Position numbers and translations under genes: made by a program
Notes under the pieces: model-generated
Database searches by the model: none
Seen by the model: only the letters and a program-made list of their open reading frames with translations
What the model was told of the DNA's origin: nothing
Part shown: positions 50,129 through 58,491 of the stretch, one piece after another
Position numbering within the stretch: position 1 is the stretch's first letter
Layout of the letters: each line of letters starts with the position of its first letter
Origin: Pseudalkalibacillus sp052246725
GTDB taxonomy: Bacteria > Bacillota > Bacilli > Bacillales > Fictibacillaceae
Length of the DNA: 64,000 bases
Strand: one strand, 5' to 3'
Assembly: GCA_052246725.1 (NCBI GenBank)
Contig: JBQQCL010000003.1

Positions 50129-51039
50129 CGTTTAGCCCCCTCCTCCTGGGTGACTGATAAGAAGATGTCCTCAAGCGTATCCTTCTGTTCACTCAAGTGT
50201 GTCACAGCGATTTCATCCAACACGAGCTTCTTGTTGATGGCACTCGGTTCGACTTGCTGGTCCTTGATGAATAGACGGCCACCATTCACTTCGACACGAT
50301 AGCCCATCTCTTTTAACGAGCTAAGTGCATCCTCCATCGGATTTGCCGCGATTTGCAATGTCGAAGCACTATTGTTACGAAGCTCTTGCAGTGTTCCTTG
50401 AAAAATCATCCGCCCTTTATTGATGATGCCGACATGATCTGCCATCAGTTCGATTTCATTTAAAATGTGGCTCGATACAAGCACGGTCATTCCTGCTTCC
50501 TTGGGAAGGCGTTTGATGAGATCACGCATTTCATGAATTCCTGAGGGGTCGAGTCCATTAGTCGGTTCATCCAAAATCAATAACTCCGGATTTCCCATTA
50601 GAGCCTGCGCAATTCCAAGGCGTTGCTTCATTCCGAGTGAGTATTTTTTCACAAGCTTGTTTTTCACTTCAGTAAGCTTAACGACATCAAGTACACGATC
50701 GATCTCACTTTTTTGCAGGTCAAGAATCTTCCTCGTGATGTTCAAATTTTCAAATGCGGTAAGATGGGCGTAATAGGATGGAGTTTCGACCATCGATCCG
50801 ACTTTTTTTAAAATATCGATCCTGTTCGATTTCAATGGTTTTCCGAAAATCTGCACATCTCCTTCAGTTGGATTGATCAGTCCGAGAAGCATGCGGATCG
50901 TCGTCGATTTCCCAGCCCCGTTCGGCCCTAGAAATCCGTATATCCCTCCTGTCGGCACCTTCAAGGCCACCTGATCCACTGCTTTAAAGCTTCCGAACGA
51001 CTTCGTCAGCTGGTTTGTTTCGATGAGATAATTACTCAT
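50125..51039 (-). CDS. ABC exporter ATPase (lantibiotic/bacitracin immunity type)
   Basis: 304 aa. Walker A GPNGAGKST, Q-loop in GSMVETPSYYAHLTAFENL, signature YSLGMKQRLGIAQAL, Walker B LLILDEPTNGLDPSGI, and a C-terminal domain of about 90 residues as in BcrA/NisF-like proteins. First gene of the five-gene operon. Copy I of the dispersed repeat lies immediately upstream, in the promoter region. Confidence 0.92.
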   Translation of the reverse strand: MSNYLIETNQLTKSFGSFKAVDQVALKVPTGGIYGFLGPNGAGKSTTIRMLLGLINPTEGDVQIFGKPLKSNRIDILKKVGSMVETPSYYAHLTAFENLNITRKILDLQKSEIDRVLDVVKLTEVKNKLVKKYSLGMKQRLGIAQALMGNPELLILDEPTNGLDPSGIHEMRDLIKRLPKEAGMTVLVSSHILNEIELMADHVGIINKGRMIFQGTLQELRNNSASTLQIAANPMEDALSSLKEMGYRVEVNGGRLFIKDQQVEPSAINKKLVLDEIAVTHLSEQKDTLEDIFLSVTQEEGAKR

Positions 51040-51052
51040 TCCGTTCGCCTCC

Positions 51053-51140
51053 TTAAAGAAAAATTGGCAAAGTAAGCTTTAGCGCTAGCTGAGCCTTAGT
51101 TGCCCTTATATTGAAGAAAGTATTTATACTTTCTTTAAAT
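51053..51140 (+). repeat. 90-bp dispersed repeat, copy I
   Basis: CTTAAAGAAAAATTGGC to CTTTCTTTAAA, full length, 14 bases upstream of the ABC ATPase start codon on the other strand, where it would form part of the mRNA leader or promoter. Confidence 0.9.
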
Positions 51141-51283
51141 GTTAAATACAATTGCAGTATATCGAGCAAACCTTAAGGATGATTTCAGCTAACCTTAATT
51201 CTTCCTTAATTTTCTTGTTGCATCTCTTTGGAAGGTTTTTCCGGGTGCGAAGTCGAATACGAATGGTGTTAGGGGGAATCGAT

Positions 51284-51661
51284 ATGGAAGCAATACATAA
51301 CGTTATCGAAAAGTATTTTGCAAGTTGGAATGAGGCGTTTGACAGTAAAAATAGTGACGGGATCCGGGAATATATGTCTGAACGTTTCATCGGTTATTGG
51401 GGACGGTCCGGGATGGATGAGCCGATGCAATACGGGTACAACTATGATCTCGACAATGTCCTTGCGCAATATGACGATGCCCATAAAAGCTTCGAACTCT
51501 TATCACTCTCCGAACGCAAGCCTGGCGAGGAATTTCTGGTCATCGGCACGGAAACGAACGTCATCCGGGGTGTACCCCACCATGCGAAGGCGATGTTTAT
51601 TTGGCGGAAAGAAAACGAAGAATGGAAATTACAAAGGGAATTCATCGAGCTCGAGAAATGA
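51284..51661 (+). CDS. NTF2-like (SnoaL/DUF4440 type) protein
   Basis: 125 aa from ATG 51284, which has GGGGGAATCGAT before it. VIEKYFASWNEAFDSKNSDGIREYMSERFIGYWG is the helix-helix-cone opening of NTF2-like proteins; RGVPHHAKAMFIWRKENEEWKLQREFIEL is the terminal sheet. Such folds serve as small enzymes or binding proteins; function unknown. Ten bases upstream of the glycolipid-binding-like gene. Confidence 0.8.
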   Translation: MEAIHNVIEKYFASWNEAFDSKNSDGIREYMSERFIGYWGRSGMDEPMQYGYNYDLDNVLAQYDDAHKSFELLSLSERKPGEEFLVIGTETNVIRGVPHHAKAMFIWRKENEEWKLQREFIELEK

Positions 51662-51670
51662 TCTGGTGGA

Positions 51671-52216
51671 ATGATGAATACGATCATATGGGAAAACGTA
51701 GAGGACTTTGGCTGTGAATACCTGCAGACAAAGGAACGCGGCGATGAACTGTCTGTTGAGAGCACGATTATTTCGATCAATGACGGAAAGCCTTTGAAGG
51801 TGAACTATAAATTGCTGTTGGAACAGTGGAAAACGAAAAAAGCGACAATTGAAGTGGGTCAAACCTTTCTTGAAGTCACATCGGACGGTGAAGGGATCTG
51901 GTTCGATCAATACCGGCGCTGGATCCCTGAACTCGATGGGGCGATTGATATCGATATCTCAGCTACCCCCTTTTCAAATTCACTCCCGATCAACCGGTGT
52001 GATTGGAAAGCGGGGCAATTGAGGGATTTTGAAATGGTCTATGTCGCCATCCCTTCATTGGAATTGAAAAAGGTCCACCAGAGATATACCTTTGTGGAAC
52101 AAAAGAGCAGTGTGCGGATTTTTCGATACGAAAGTCCAACCTATCAATCCCTGATTACAGTCGATAAAGAAGGACTGGTGATTGAGTACCCGGAACTATT
52201 CAAACGGCGGTATTGA
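51671..52216 (+). CDS. Putative glycolipid-binding family protein (PF06475 type)
   Basis: 181 aa. The family pattern is visible: FGCEYLQ, VNYKLLLEQWKTKKATIEV, ELDGAIDIDISATPFSNSLPI and the C-terminal VDKEGLVIEYPELFKR. Members are similar to the glycolipid-binding LolA/LppX-like fold, but this one has no signal peptide. ATG 51671 or 51674 may be used. Co-transcribed with the NTF2-like gene. Confidence 0.8.
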   Translation: MMNTIIWENVEDFGCEYLQTKERGDELSVESTIISINDGKPLKVNYKLLLEQWKTKKATIEVGQTFLEVTSDGEGIWFDQYRRWIPELDGAIDIDISATPFSNSLPINRCDWKAGQLRDFEMVYVAIPSLELKKVHQRYTFVEQKSSVRIFRYESPTYQSLITVDKEGLVIEYPELFKRRY

Positions 52217-52283
52217 ACGTGTGGTATGATATACTGATTGAAGCGAAAAATCGAAATGGACAATCTAAAGGATGGAATGCAGC

Positions 52284-52475
52284 ATGGATGGACAAAATCG
52301 CGCAAACATACAGCCAGGTGTCGAGGTCGACATCGTATTGAAAAAAGATCAACGAACTGGCAAGTTGACCCGGGGTGTCGTAAAGGATATCCTGACGAAT
52401 TCCAGTTTTCACCCACACGGCATCAAAGTTCGCCTTCAAGACGGACAAGTCGGCCGCGTAAAAGAAGTTTTTTAA
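52284..52475 (+). CDS. ywbE: YwbE family protein (DUF2196)
   Basis: 63 aa from ATG 52284. NIQPGVEVDIVLKKDQRTGKLTRGVVKDILTNSSFHPHGIKVRL is nearly the textbook YwbE sequence; function unknown, KOW-like small barrel. The stop codon TAA lies inside the left end of dispersed repeat copy J. Confidence 0.93.
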   Translation: MDGQNRANIQPGVEVDIVLKKDQRTGKLTRGVVKDILTNSSFHPHGIKVRLQDGQVGRVKEVF

Positions 52476-52506
52476 GAAAACTTGGTAAAACGAAACTTTC
52501 TTTAAG
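52470..52506 (+). repeat. 90-bp dispersed repeat, minimal copy J
   Basis: TTTTTAAGAAAACTTGG joined to CGAAACTTTCTTTAAG: both ends kept, about 55 internal bases lost. The ywbE stop codon is in its left terminus. Confidence 0.75.
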
Positions 52507-52520
52507 TTCAATAAGGAAAC

Positions 52521-52556
52521 CTGACCGAAAATGATTCTTCGGCCAGCTTTTTTTCA
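52521..52556 (+). terminator. Terminator of ywbE
   Basis: CTGACCGAA/TTCGGCCAG (one mismatch) followed by CTTTTTTTTC. Confidence 0.88.
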
Positions 52557-52569
52557 TTATCTGGGGTTG

Positions 52570-52662
52570 CTTGAGCAATTCCAGGGCATCTTGGCAATTC
52601 CGGGATGATCTTGAGCAATTTCGATGGGTGCTTGAGCAATTTCAAGGGCATCTTGAGCAATT
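52570..52662. repeat. Phased spacer array 7 (CTTGAGCAATTTC, 20-21-bp period)
   Basis: Words start at 52570, 52590 (CTTGGCAATTC), 52610, 52631 and 52652: steps 20, 20, 21 and 21. The array is between the ywbE terminator and the end of the minus-strand methyltransferase gene, where it would be its 3' UTR. Confidence 0.88.
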
Positions 52663-52718
52663 TGGTACGATTTTACTACGGAAAATCGTTTCATTTATAA
52701 ACACGATCAGCACCAAGC

Positions 52719-53465
52719 TCAACTTTTATAAAACAAATACAGCCCGAATCCGAGTGTGTCCCTGCCCCAGCGCAAGTATGTAGAGCGCCACTTCCGGATC
52801 CGGTCGCGCATCGCGGTAACGTCCGGATCATCGGGATTCTCCAGACAATACTTTTCCATCGAAGAAGAGTATAGCCACTCATATTCGTCCCACTCATCCT
52901 CACTTGTCACATGCGCCCACATCGGAATCAAACCAAGCTCTTCACCCACCTCAATATTCTCATGATGGGTCAGCAATTCTTCTTTAGTCGCCCCTAGCGC
53001 TTCCAGATACGCTGCTTCAGGTTCCTTTTTCCAGTACCCTTCACCGACCAGCATGTATCCGCCGGACTTCACTACTTCACTCATTTTCTCCAAAGTGAGC
53101 CGATAGTTTCCGAGAGCATGCGTCGCCCCAAGACAGATCGCAGCATCGAAGACTTCATCGAGATCACCAATCACTTTTTTCGCATCGTCATTCTCGATTC
53201 GTAATCGGCCTGGATCAATCCGTTGACCCGCATTTTCGCGAGCAGCTTCAATAAAATCCTCTTCAATCTCGATGGCTGTTCCCACCACATCATGACGCTC
53301 GATTAAATCGATCAGCACACCGCACTTTCCCGCTCCGATATCGAGCACTTTCTCGCCGCTGCTGAACGGGATACGATCCAGCGTAACCCTCAGCTTTTCC
53401 TTACTGATCGGGTTGCAAATTTCATGATTACTGTGCGCGATGACAGAAAATTTGTTTGTTGCCAT
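52719..53465 (-). CDS. SAM-dependent methyltransferase (class I)
   Basis: 248 aa from ATG 53465, behind GGGGAGGGGAAGAGG. Motif I is VLDIGAGKCGVLIDL, followed by GTAIEIEEDF, NDDAKKVIGD and FDAAICLGATHAL, with VKSGGYMLVGEGYW after motif III. The C-terminal region (SSSMEKYCLENPDDPDVTAMRDRIRKWRSTYLRWGRDTLGFGLYLF) suits small-molecule methyltransferases; substrate unknown. It lies 25 bases after the yfmL stop and is probably co-transcribed. Confidence 0.88.
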   Translation of the reverse strand: MATNKFSVIAHSNHEICNPISKEKLRVTLDRIPFSSGEKVLDIGAGKCGVLIDLIERHDVVGTAIEIEEDFIEAARENAGQRIDPGRLRIENDDAKKVIGDLDEVFDAAICLGATHALGNYRLTLEKMSEVVKSGGYMLVGEGYWKKEPEAAYLEALGATKEELLTHHENIEVGEELGLIPMWAHVTSEDEWDEYEWLYSSSMEKYCLENPDDPDVTAMRDRIRKWRSTYLRWGRDTLGFGLYLFYKS

Positions 53466-53490
53466 CCTCTTCCCCTCCCCGTTCAAAAGC

Positions 53491-54624
53491 TTACTTTGCG
53501 TCGACGAGTTCACCAGCATATAACGTCTTCTCCTTAAGTTGAAGATCAAGTTTCCGCGCAAGACTCTTCAACGCACGCTCTTCGCCTGGTGTTACGATTG
53601 AAATGACGGTTCCACTCGCACCTGCTCTTCCGGTACGTCCAGAACGATGGAGATATTGCTTTTCGTCTTCTGCTGCATCCACCTGGATAACATGTGTGAG
53701 CCCTGTGATATCAAGGCCACGAGCTGCCACATCCGTCGCCAGCAGCAGGTTCGTCTTCCCATCACGAAATTGCTGCAAAGCATGCTGCCGCTCATTTTTC
53801 TTCAATTCACTATGCAAAAGACCAACAGGGATCCGATTATAGTCCAGTTTATCCGCTATCACAGACAGATCACCGATATTTTTACCGAACGCGAGCCCCT
53901 TCATGTCCTTCAACCGTCCGATTTTCTCGAGGGCTTTCGCTTTTTCCCGTCGTTCTGTCACGATATAAAAATGATCCACTTTCCCGCTCTTCTGGGTGGC
54001 ACGGTTCACTTTGATAAGCTGAGGATCATTCATGAATCCACGACCGACTTCTTCCGTCCTTTCAGGTAACGTCGCAGAAAACAATAGCACCTGACGATCC
54101 GCCAATGTCGACTTGATGATCGACTCGATCGTTTTCAAATGCTCTGGTACAAGCAGCTGATCGCCTTCATCGAGAACGATCGTCTTCACTTCATGCATTT
54201 TCACCTTTTTCATCTTGATCAACTCTTCAACACGGCCAGGTGTCCCTAAAATGACCTGCGGGCTCTTCTTTTTCAGTTTTTCGATCTGTCTTTTCACGTT
54301 CGCCCCTCCGATCAGAGAAGCTCCTGTAATTCCGCTTCCTTCCGCCCACTTCTGCACTTCCTCAAAAATCTGCATGACGAGTTCACGAGAGGACGCCATG
54401 ATCAAGGCTTGCGGGTCTTTTTTTGCTGGATCGATCTTCTCTAAAATCGGCAGAAGATAAGCCAGCGTTTTTCCTGTCCCGGTCGGAGATTCCGCAATCA
54501 CATCTTCCCCTTGTAAAATCGCCGGGATCGCTTCAGTCTGGATTGCTGTCGGTTGTTCAAAGCTTGATTTTTCCCAGGCTTTCTGTAGGTAAGGCTTGGT
54601 TATATGTAATGATTTCATCATCAT
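53491..54624 (-). CDS. yfmL: DEAD-box RNA helicase (YfmL type)
   Basis: 377 aa, without C-terminal extension. Q motif FEQPTAIQTEAIP, motif I SPTGTGKT, Ia, Ib TPGRVEELI, motif II written DEGD in place of DEAD, III SAT, IV-VI with HRSGRTGRAG. Size and the altered motif II match B. subtilis YfmL, which helps 50S assembly and cold growth. RBS is AAAAAGGAG. Confidence 0.9.
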   Translation of the reverse strand: MMMKSLHITKPYLQKAWEKSSFEQPTAIQTEAIPAILQGEDVIAESPTGTGKTLAYLLPILEKIDPAKKDPQALIMASSRELVMQIFEEVQKWAEGSGITGASLIGGANVKRQIEKLKKKSPQVILGTPGRVEELIKMKKVKMHEVKTIVLDEGDQLLVPEHLKTIESIIKSTLADRQVLLFSATLPERTEEVGRGFMNDPQLIKVNRATQKSGKVDHFYIVTERREKAKALEKIGRLKDMKGLAFGKNIGDLSVIADKLDYNRIPVGLLHSELKKNERQHALQQFRDGKTNLLLATDVAARGLDITGLTHVIQVDAAEDEKQYLHRSGRTGRAGASGTVISIVTPGEERALKSLARKLDLQLKEKTLYAGELVDAK

Positions 54625-54931
54625 TCTCCTTTTTATAAAAACGACTTTAGTCTTTGATTAGTTTGATCAATTATGAAGCTCACATTCAGACGCTTCACTA
54701 CTAGCCTACACCATGTGGAATCCGTTGAATAGTGACCATTTTTCTACCAGGGCTGAACGTATCGAATGTGAAGGTTGTTTTCGCTTGTGATGCAGGTCGT
54801 TTTATGTCGATCGGCCGTTAAGTACTTGATTTTAGCCGCAACAAATACCATCAGACGAAAACAGAACAAGGGTTTATTTTCCATTTGTCGAAAGAGATTG
54901 TATAGAAATTAGAAAGCTGGAGGTACTGATC
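54625..54931. other. Divergent spacer between yfmL and the P450 gene
   Basis: About 300 bases without gene or repeat. A -10-like TATAGA is present at 54901-54906 upstream of the P450 ribosome site (AGCTGGAGGT). No terminator and no obvious operator. Confidence 0.5.
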
Positions 54932-56143
54932 ATGAATGAAACCGTTGCAATGCGAGAGCAATTCCAAAGCGATCCTTATCTTTATTTCGAACAATACCGC
55001 AAATATGGACCGATCCATTACGATCAATTTTTCGGGATTCCGAAAATTGTCGTCACCGGTTTTGAAGAAACAGAAGCCCTCTTCAAGGATTCCCGTTTTA
55101 TAAAAGAATACCGCCGTGTCGTTCCTCCTGAGCAAAGGGTCGAAATCCCGGAGCGCGTCCAGCCTGTCATTTACCTGATGAACAACATGATGCTGTTTCG
55201 TGATGCGCCGGATCATACGCGTTTGCGGAAGCTCGTCACCAAAGCGTTCACACCGCGGATGGTCGACAAACTGCGTCCGCTGATTGAAGAGCTGGCGGAT
55301 GAACTGCTCAACTCCAGAAAAGGAGAAAAAGAGCATGAGTTGATCCGGGATTTTTCATACTACCTCCCCGTGGTCGTCATTGCTGAACTGATCGGCGTCC
55401 CAAAGGAGGACCGCGGCTATTTCAGGAAATGGGCCGATGCCTTTGTCACGTTCATCGATTTTAACACAGACATGAACGAATTGGAGACTGTTTCTGATGA
55501 TATCAAAGACTCTGGCGAATACTTCCAATCTCTTATCCAAAAAAGGAGTACCGAACCACAAGACGATTTGATCAGCGGTCTGATCGCTGTTGAAGAGTCC
55601 GGTGATGTGTTGAATGAAGATGAAATGGTGGCCACCTGTCTCCTCCTGATGATTGCGGGTCACGAAACGACTGTCAATTTGATCACGAATGGGTACTACA
55701 CGCTTTTGAAGCACCCTGAACAGTTAAAATTACTGCAAAACGACCTTTCGCTCATTCCGAATGCAATCGAAGAGATTTTACGATTTGAACCGCCAGTCCT
55801 CATGACCTCACGAATTGTAGCGGAGGACCTCGAGTTCTACGGAAAACAATTCAAAAAAGCAGAAGAGGTCATGCTTGTACTGGGAGCCGCCAATCGCGAT
55901 CCACGTCTGTATGACAACCCGCATGAGTTCGATATCACGCGGAAAAATATCAAGCACCTGTCATTCGCTTCCGGACCGCACTTCTGTCTCGGGTCACCGC
56001 TTGCCCGGTTGGAAGCGCAGATCGCCCTGGAAAAACTCGTGACCAGATTCAAAGAGCCGCTTTTATCTGAGGAACCCCAATGGCGTGACAACATCGTCTT
56101 CCGCGGGTTCAAAGCCCTTCAACTAAAAGGGGAAATCAAATAG
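54932..56143 (+). CDS. Cytochrome P450 (bacterial CYP107/109-like)
   Basis: 403 aa soluble P450. I-helix oxygen-activation motif AGHETT near 248, ExxR in EEILRFE, and haem-binding loop FASGPHFCLGSPLAR with the thiolate Cys near 350. Resembles B. subtilis YjiB-type enzymes acting on fatty acids or steroids. No ferredoxin or reductase gene nearby. Single gene. Confidence 0.93.
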   Translation: MNETVAMREQFQSDPYLYFEQYRKYGPIHYDQFFGIPKIVVTGFEETEALFKDSRFIKEYRRVVPPEQRVEIPERVQPVIYLMNNMMLFRDAPDHTRLRKLVTKAFTPRMVDKLRPLIEELADELLNSRKGEKEHELIRDFSYYLPVVVIAELIGVPKEDRGYFRKWADAFVTFIDFNTDMNELETVSDDIKDSGEYFQSLIQKRSTEPQDDLISGLIAVEESGDVLNEDEMVATCLLLMIAGHETTVNLITNGYYTLLKHPEQLKLLQNDLSLIPNAIEEILRFEPPVLMTSRIVAEDLEFYGKQFKKAEEVMLVLGAANRDPRLYDNPHEFDITRKNIKHLSFASGPHFCLGSPLARLEAQIALEKLVTRFKEPLLSEEPQWRDNIVFRGFKALQLKGEIK

Positions 56144-56158
56144 AATTTTTATTGCACG

Positions 56159-56195
56159 TAAAAAAGTGACTGTCCTAAAAGACAGTCACTTTACA
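56159..56195. terminator. Bidirectional terminator between P450 and pdxA2 genes
   Basis: Perfect stem AAAGTGACTGTC/GACAGTCACTTT with a six-base loop, with A and T runs on both sides. Confidence 0.9.
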
Positions 56196-56201
56196 TTGAA
56201 C

Positions 56202-57200
56202 TTATTTGGTGGGAGCTAGTTCAACAGCTTGGCGCAAAGCTTCTGTTAAACTTTTTTCATCAGCAATCCCTTTGCCAGCGATATCGAATGCAGTACCATG
56301 ATCTACACTAGTCCGAATAATCGGCAGTCCAACGGTTATATTGACACCTGCATCTAACCCAAGCACCTTGATCGGTCCATGACCTTGATCATGATACATA
56401 GCGACCACAATATCAAAATCTCCACGGACTGCTCTGAAAAATAGAGTGTCTGCAGGTAGTGGACCTTGAGCATTGATACCCTCTGAGTGAGCTTTTTCTA
56501 CACCTGGGACAACTTGTGCTTCCTCTTCTCCATATCCAAATAATCCATTTTCTCCTGCGTGAGGATTGATACCACATACCGCAATTTTCGGTTCTTTAAT
56601 ACCAGCTTTTTTCAACGTATCATGAGCCATTTTGATAACTTGGTAAACGCGTTCTGGATTAATTTGTTTAACCGCGTCAATCAGTCCAATGTGAGTTGTC
56701 ACATGAATCACCTTTAACGTCGGTGCGGATAGCATCATTGCATAATCTTTTGTTCCTGTTAATTCCGCTAAGATTTCGGTATGTCCAGGATACTTATGTC
56801 CACCTAAATGAAGTGCTTCTTTATTTAAAGGAGCCGTACAGATGCCATCGATTTTCCCTTCATTTGCAAGCTCAATCGCTTTTGATAGAAATTCAAACGC
56901 TGCATGTCCGGCTTCTGCGGAGACTTGTCCAAATGGTAAGTTATCTGGTATAAGGTCAAGATCCATACACGAAACAACGCCAAACTCATAGGTGCAATCA
57001 TTGACTGATAGCACACTTTTAATTTTTTGCTGGCTGCCTAGTACGTCTTTTGCTTTTTCCAGAACCTTTGCATCTCCAATTACCAATGGGTTACATAAAT
57101 CGTAAACTTGTGCATTCTGCAGGCTTTTCAAAATAATCTCAGGTCCAACTCCTGCAGCATCACCCATCGTTATCCCAATAACTGGTTTACTTTGAGTCAT
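56202..57200 (-). CDS. pdxA2: 4-phospho-D-threonate/D-erythronate dehydrogenase (PdxA2)
   Basis: 332 aa PdxA-family dehydrogenase. GITMGDAAGVGPEIILK at the N-terminus; metal/substrate His in GHKYPGHTEILAELT, VTTHIGLIDAV and AMYHDQGHGPIKVLG. Linked with a DtnK-type kinase rather than vitamin B6 genes, it should oxidise and decarboxylate 4-phospho-threonate or -erythronate to dihydroxyacetone phosphate. Overlaps dtnK by 14 bases. Confidence 0.92.
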   Translation of the reverse strand: MTQSKPVIGITMGDAAGVGPEIILKSLQNAQVYDLCNPLVIGDAKVLEKAKDVLGSQQKIKSVLSVNDCTYEFGVVSCMDLDLIPDNLPFGQVSAEAGHAAFEFLSKAIELANEGKIDGICTAPLNKEALHLGGHKYPGHTEILAELTGTKDYAMMLSAPTLKVIHVTTHIGLIDAVKQINPERVYQVIKMAHDTLKKAGIKEPKIAVCGINPHAGENGLFGYGEEEAQVVPGVEKAHSEGINAQGPLPADTLFFRAVRGDFDIVVAMYHDQGHGPIKVLGLDAGVNITVGLPIIRTSVDHGTAFDIAGKGIADEKSLTEALRQAVELAPTK

Positions 57201-58479
57201 AAGTGTGTTTCATTCCTTTCATGTAATACAAAGCATTCTTTAACGTATCTTTATTTCCAAACCCGCCGGCTTTTGTGACCGTCCACAACTTTTGATCGTT
57301 GAAATTGATTCGGCCTAGTGGAACTCCTGCTTCGATTTCATCCAAAAGTTCCATTTCCATAACATTCATTGCTGAACATACGTCTTTAGCCGTGTCGCCT
57401 CCAGTCAATATCAATCCATCAATGGAAGTATAACGCAGAAAATGCTTTACAATTTGACCTAACCCTTTTGAAATCTTACTGCCAATCTCTTCGTTAGACA
57501 GTCCATTTCGTTTAGCATACTCTAATGCAGCCTCACGGTTCATTTCATTATTATCAACATAGATTACCAGGTCCTTCTTTACCTCTTTCCTATCCACAAG
57601 TGAATTGGGATCGAGGATATCTTCAAGGATTAGTAATGGATCTATTTCTATCATTTGAACATCATCAATTTTATCTAGCTCAAGTAGTTGCTGTTTTGTT
57701 CTTTCAGACAAACTTCCAGACACGGTCAGAACTTGATTACTTGTCCAGTCTTTCAAATTATTAGACTCGTTGTTGGAGTTCAATGACAGACCTTCGGGCA
57801 ATTGTTCAATCAAGCCTGCTGACCCTACCCATAACACATTAAACGGTAAATCACTGAATTTACTAGATATTTTTTTAAAATCCTCTTCACTTTCCGCATC
57901 ACAAACAAACCAGCGAATATTTCTGGCAACTTCATTTTGTATATACGTTGCAAATTCAACATCGTCTAATTGAGTTTGGGTTACCTTCGCAATTTCAGAG
58001 TTACAATATGGTTGAATAAGTTCTGAGATATCACTTTGCATCACTGGAGTTTTCGGATCTTTTCCGAATTCCGTATCCGAGACGAGTTGACCATCTACGT
58101 AATGTTTTCCATCTTTTGTGATCCTGCCCATTTGGGGATAGGCAGGTGCAATGACGACCAACTCAGGATTCAACACATGGTCTACTGCACTTATTTCAGA
58201 TCCAATATTCCCTCTCAAGGTGGAATCAATTTTTTTATATACAAAATTAACTTGATTCTCCAAATAGAAAGAAGCAGCATGATGGACTGCTTCATATGCA
58301 CCTTTATTTGTTAAAGAACGACTGTTTGTATCAATAATGACTACATCATTTTGTTGTTTGATTTCCATTTTATCTATATTAACCATTACAGATGTAAGGA
58401 ACCCTTTTTTAGCGAGCTGGACGCCCGTGTCATTGGCTCCAGTGAAATCATCTGCAATTATTCCTATTCTCTCTCTCAT
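57187..58479 (-). CDS. dtnK: Four-carbon acid sugar kinase (DUF1537; DtnK type)
   Basis: 430 aa. N-terminal domain with IIADDFTGANDTGVQLAK and KKIDSTLRGNIG, C-terminal nucleotide-binding domain with LTGGDTAKDVCSAM and KAGGFGNKDTL. This is the kinase family that phosphorylates D-threonate, D-erythronate or related acids; the PdxA2 pairing fits D-threonate or D-erythronate. Thirteen bases after kdgT. Confidence 0.92.
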   Translation of the reverse strand: MRERIGIIADDFTGANDTGVQLAKKGFLTSVMVNIDKMEIKQQNDVVIIDTNSRSLTNKGAYEAVHHAASFYLENQVNFVYKKIDSTLRGNIGSEISAVDHVLNPELVVIAPAYPQMGRITKDGKHYVDGQLVSDTEFGKDPKTPVMQSDISELIQPYCNSEIAKVTQTQLDDVEFATYIQNEVARNIRWFVCDAESEEDFKKISSKFSDLPFNVLWVGSAGLIEQLPEGLSLNSNNESNNLKDWTSNQVLTVSGSLSERTKQQLLELDKIDDVQMIEIDPLLILEDILDPNSLVDRKEVKKDLVIYVDNNEMNREAALEYAKRNGLSNEEIGSKISKGLGQIVKHFLRYTSIDGLILTGGDTAKDVCSAMNVMEMELLDEIEAGVPLGRINFNDQKLWTVTKAGGFGNKDTLKNALYYMKGMKHTYDSK

Positions 58480-58491
58480 AGATGACCACCC

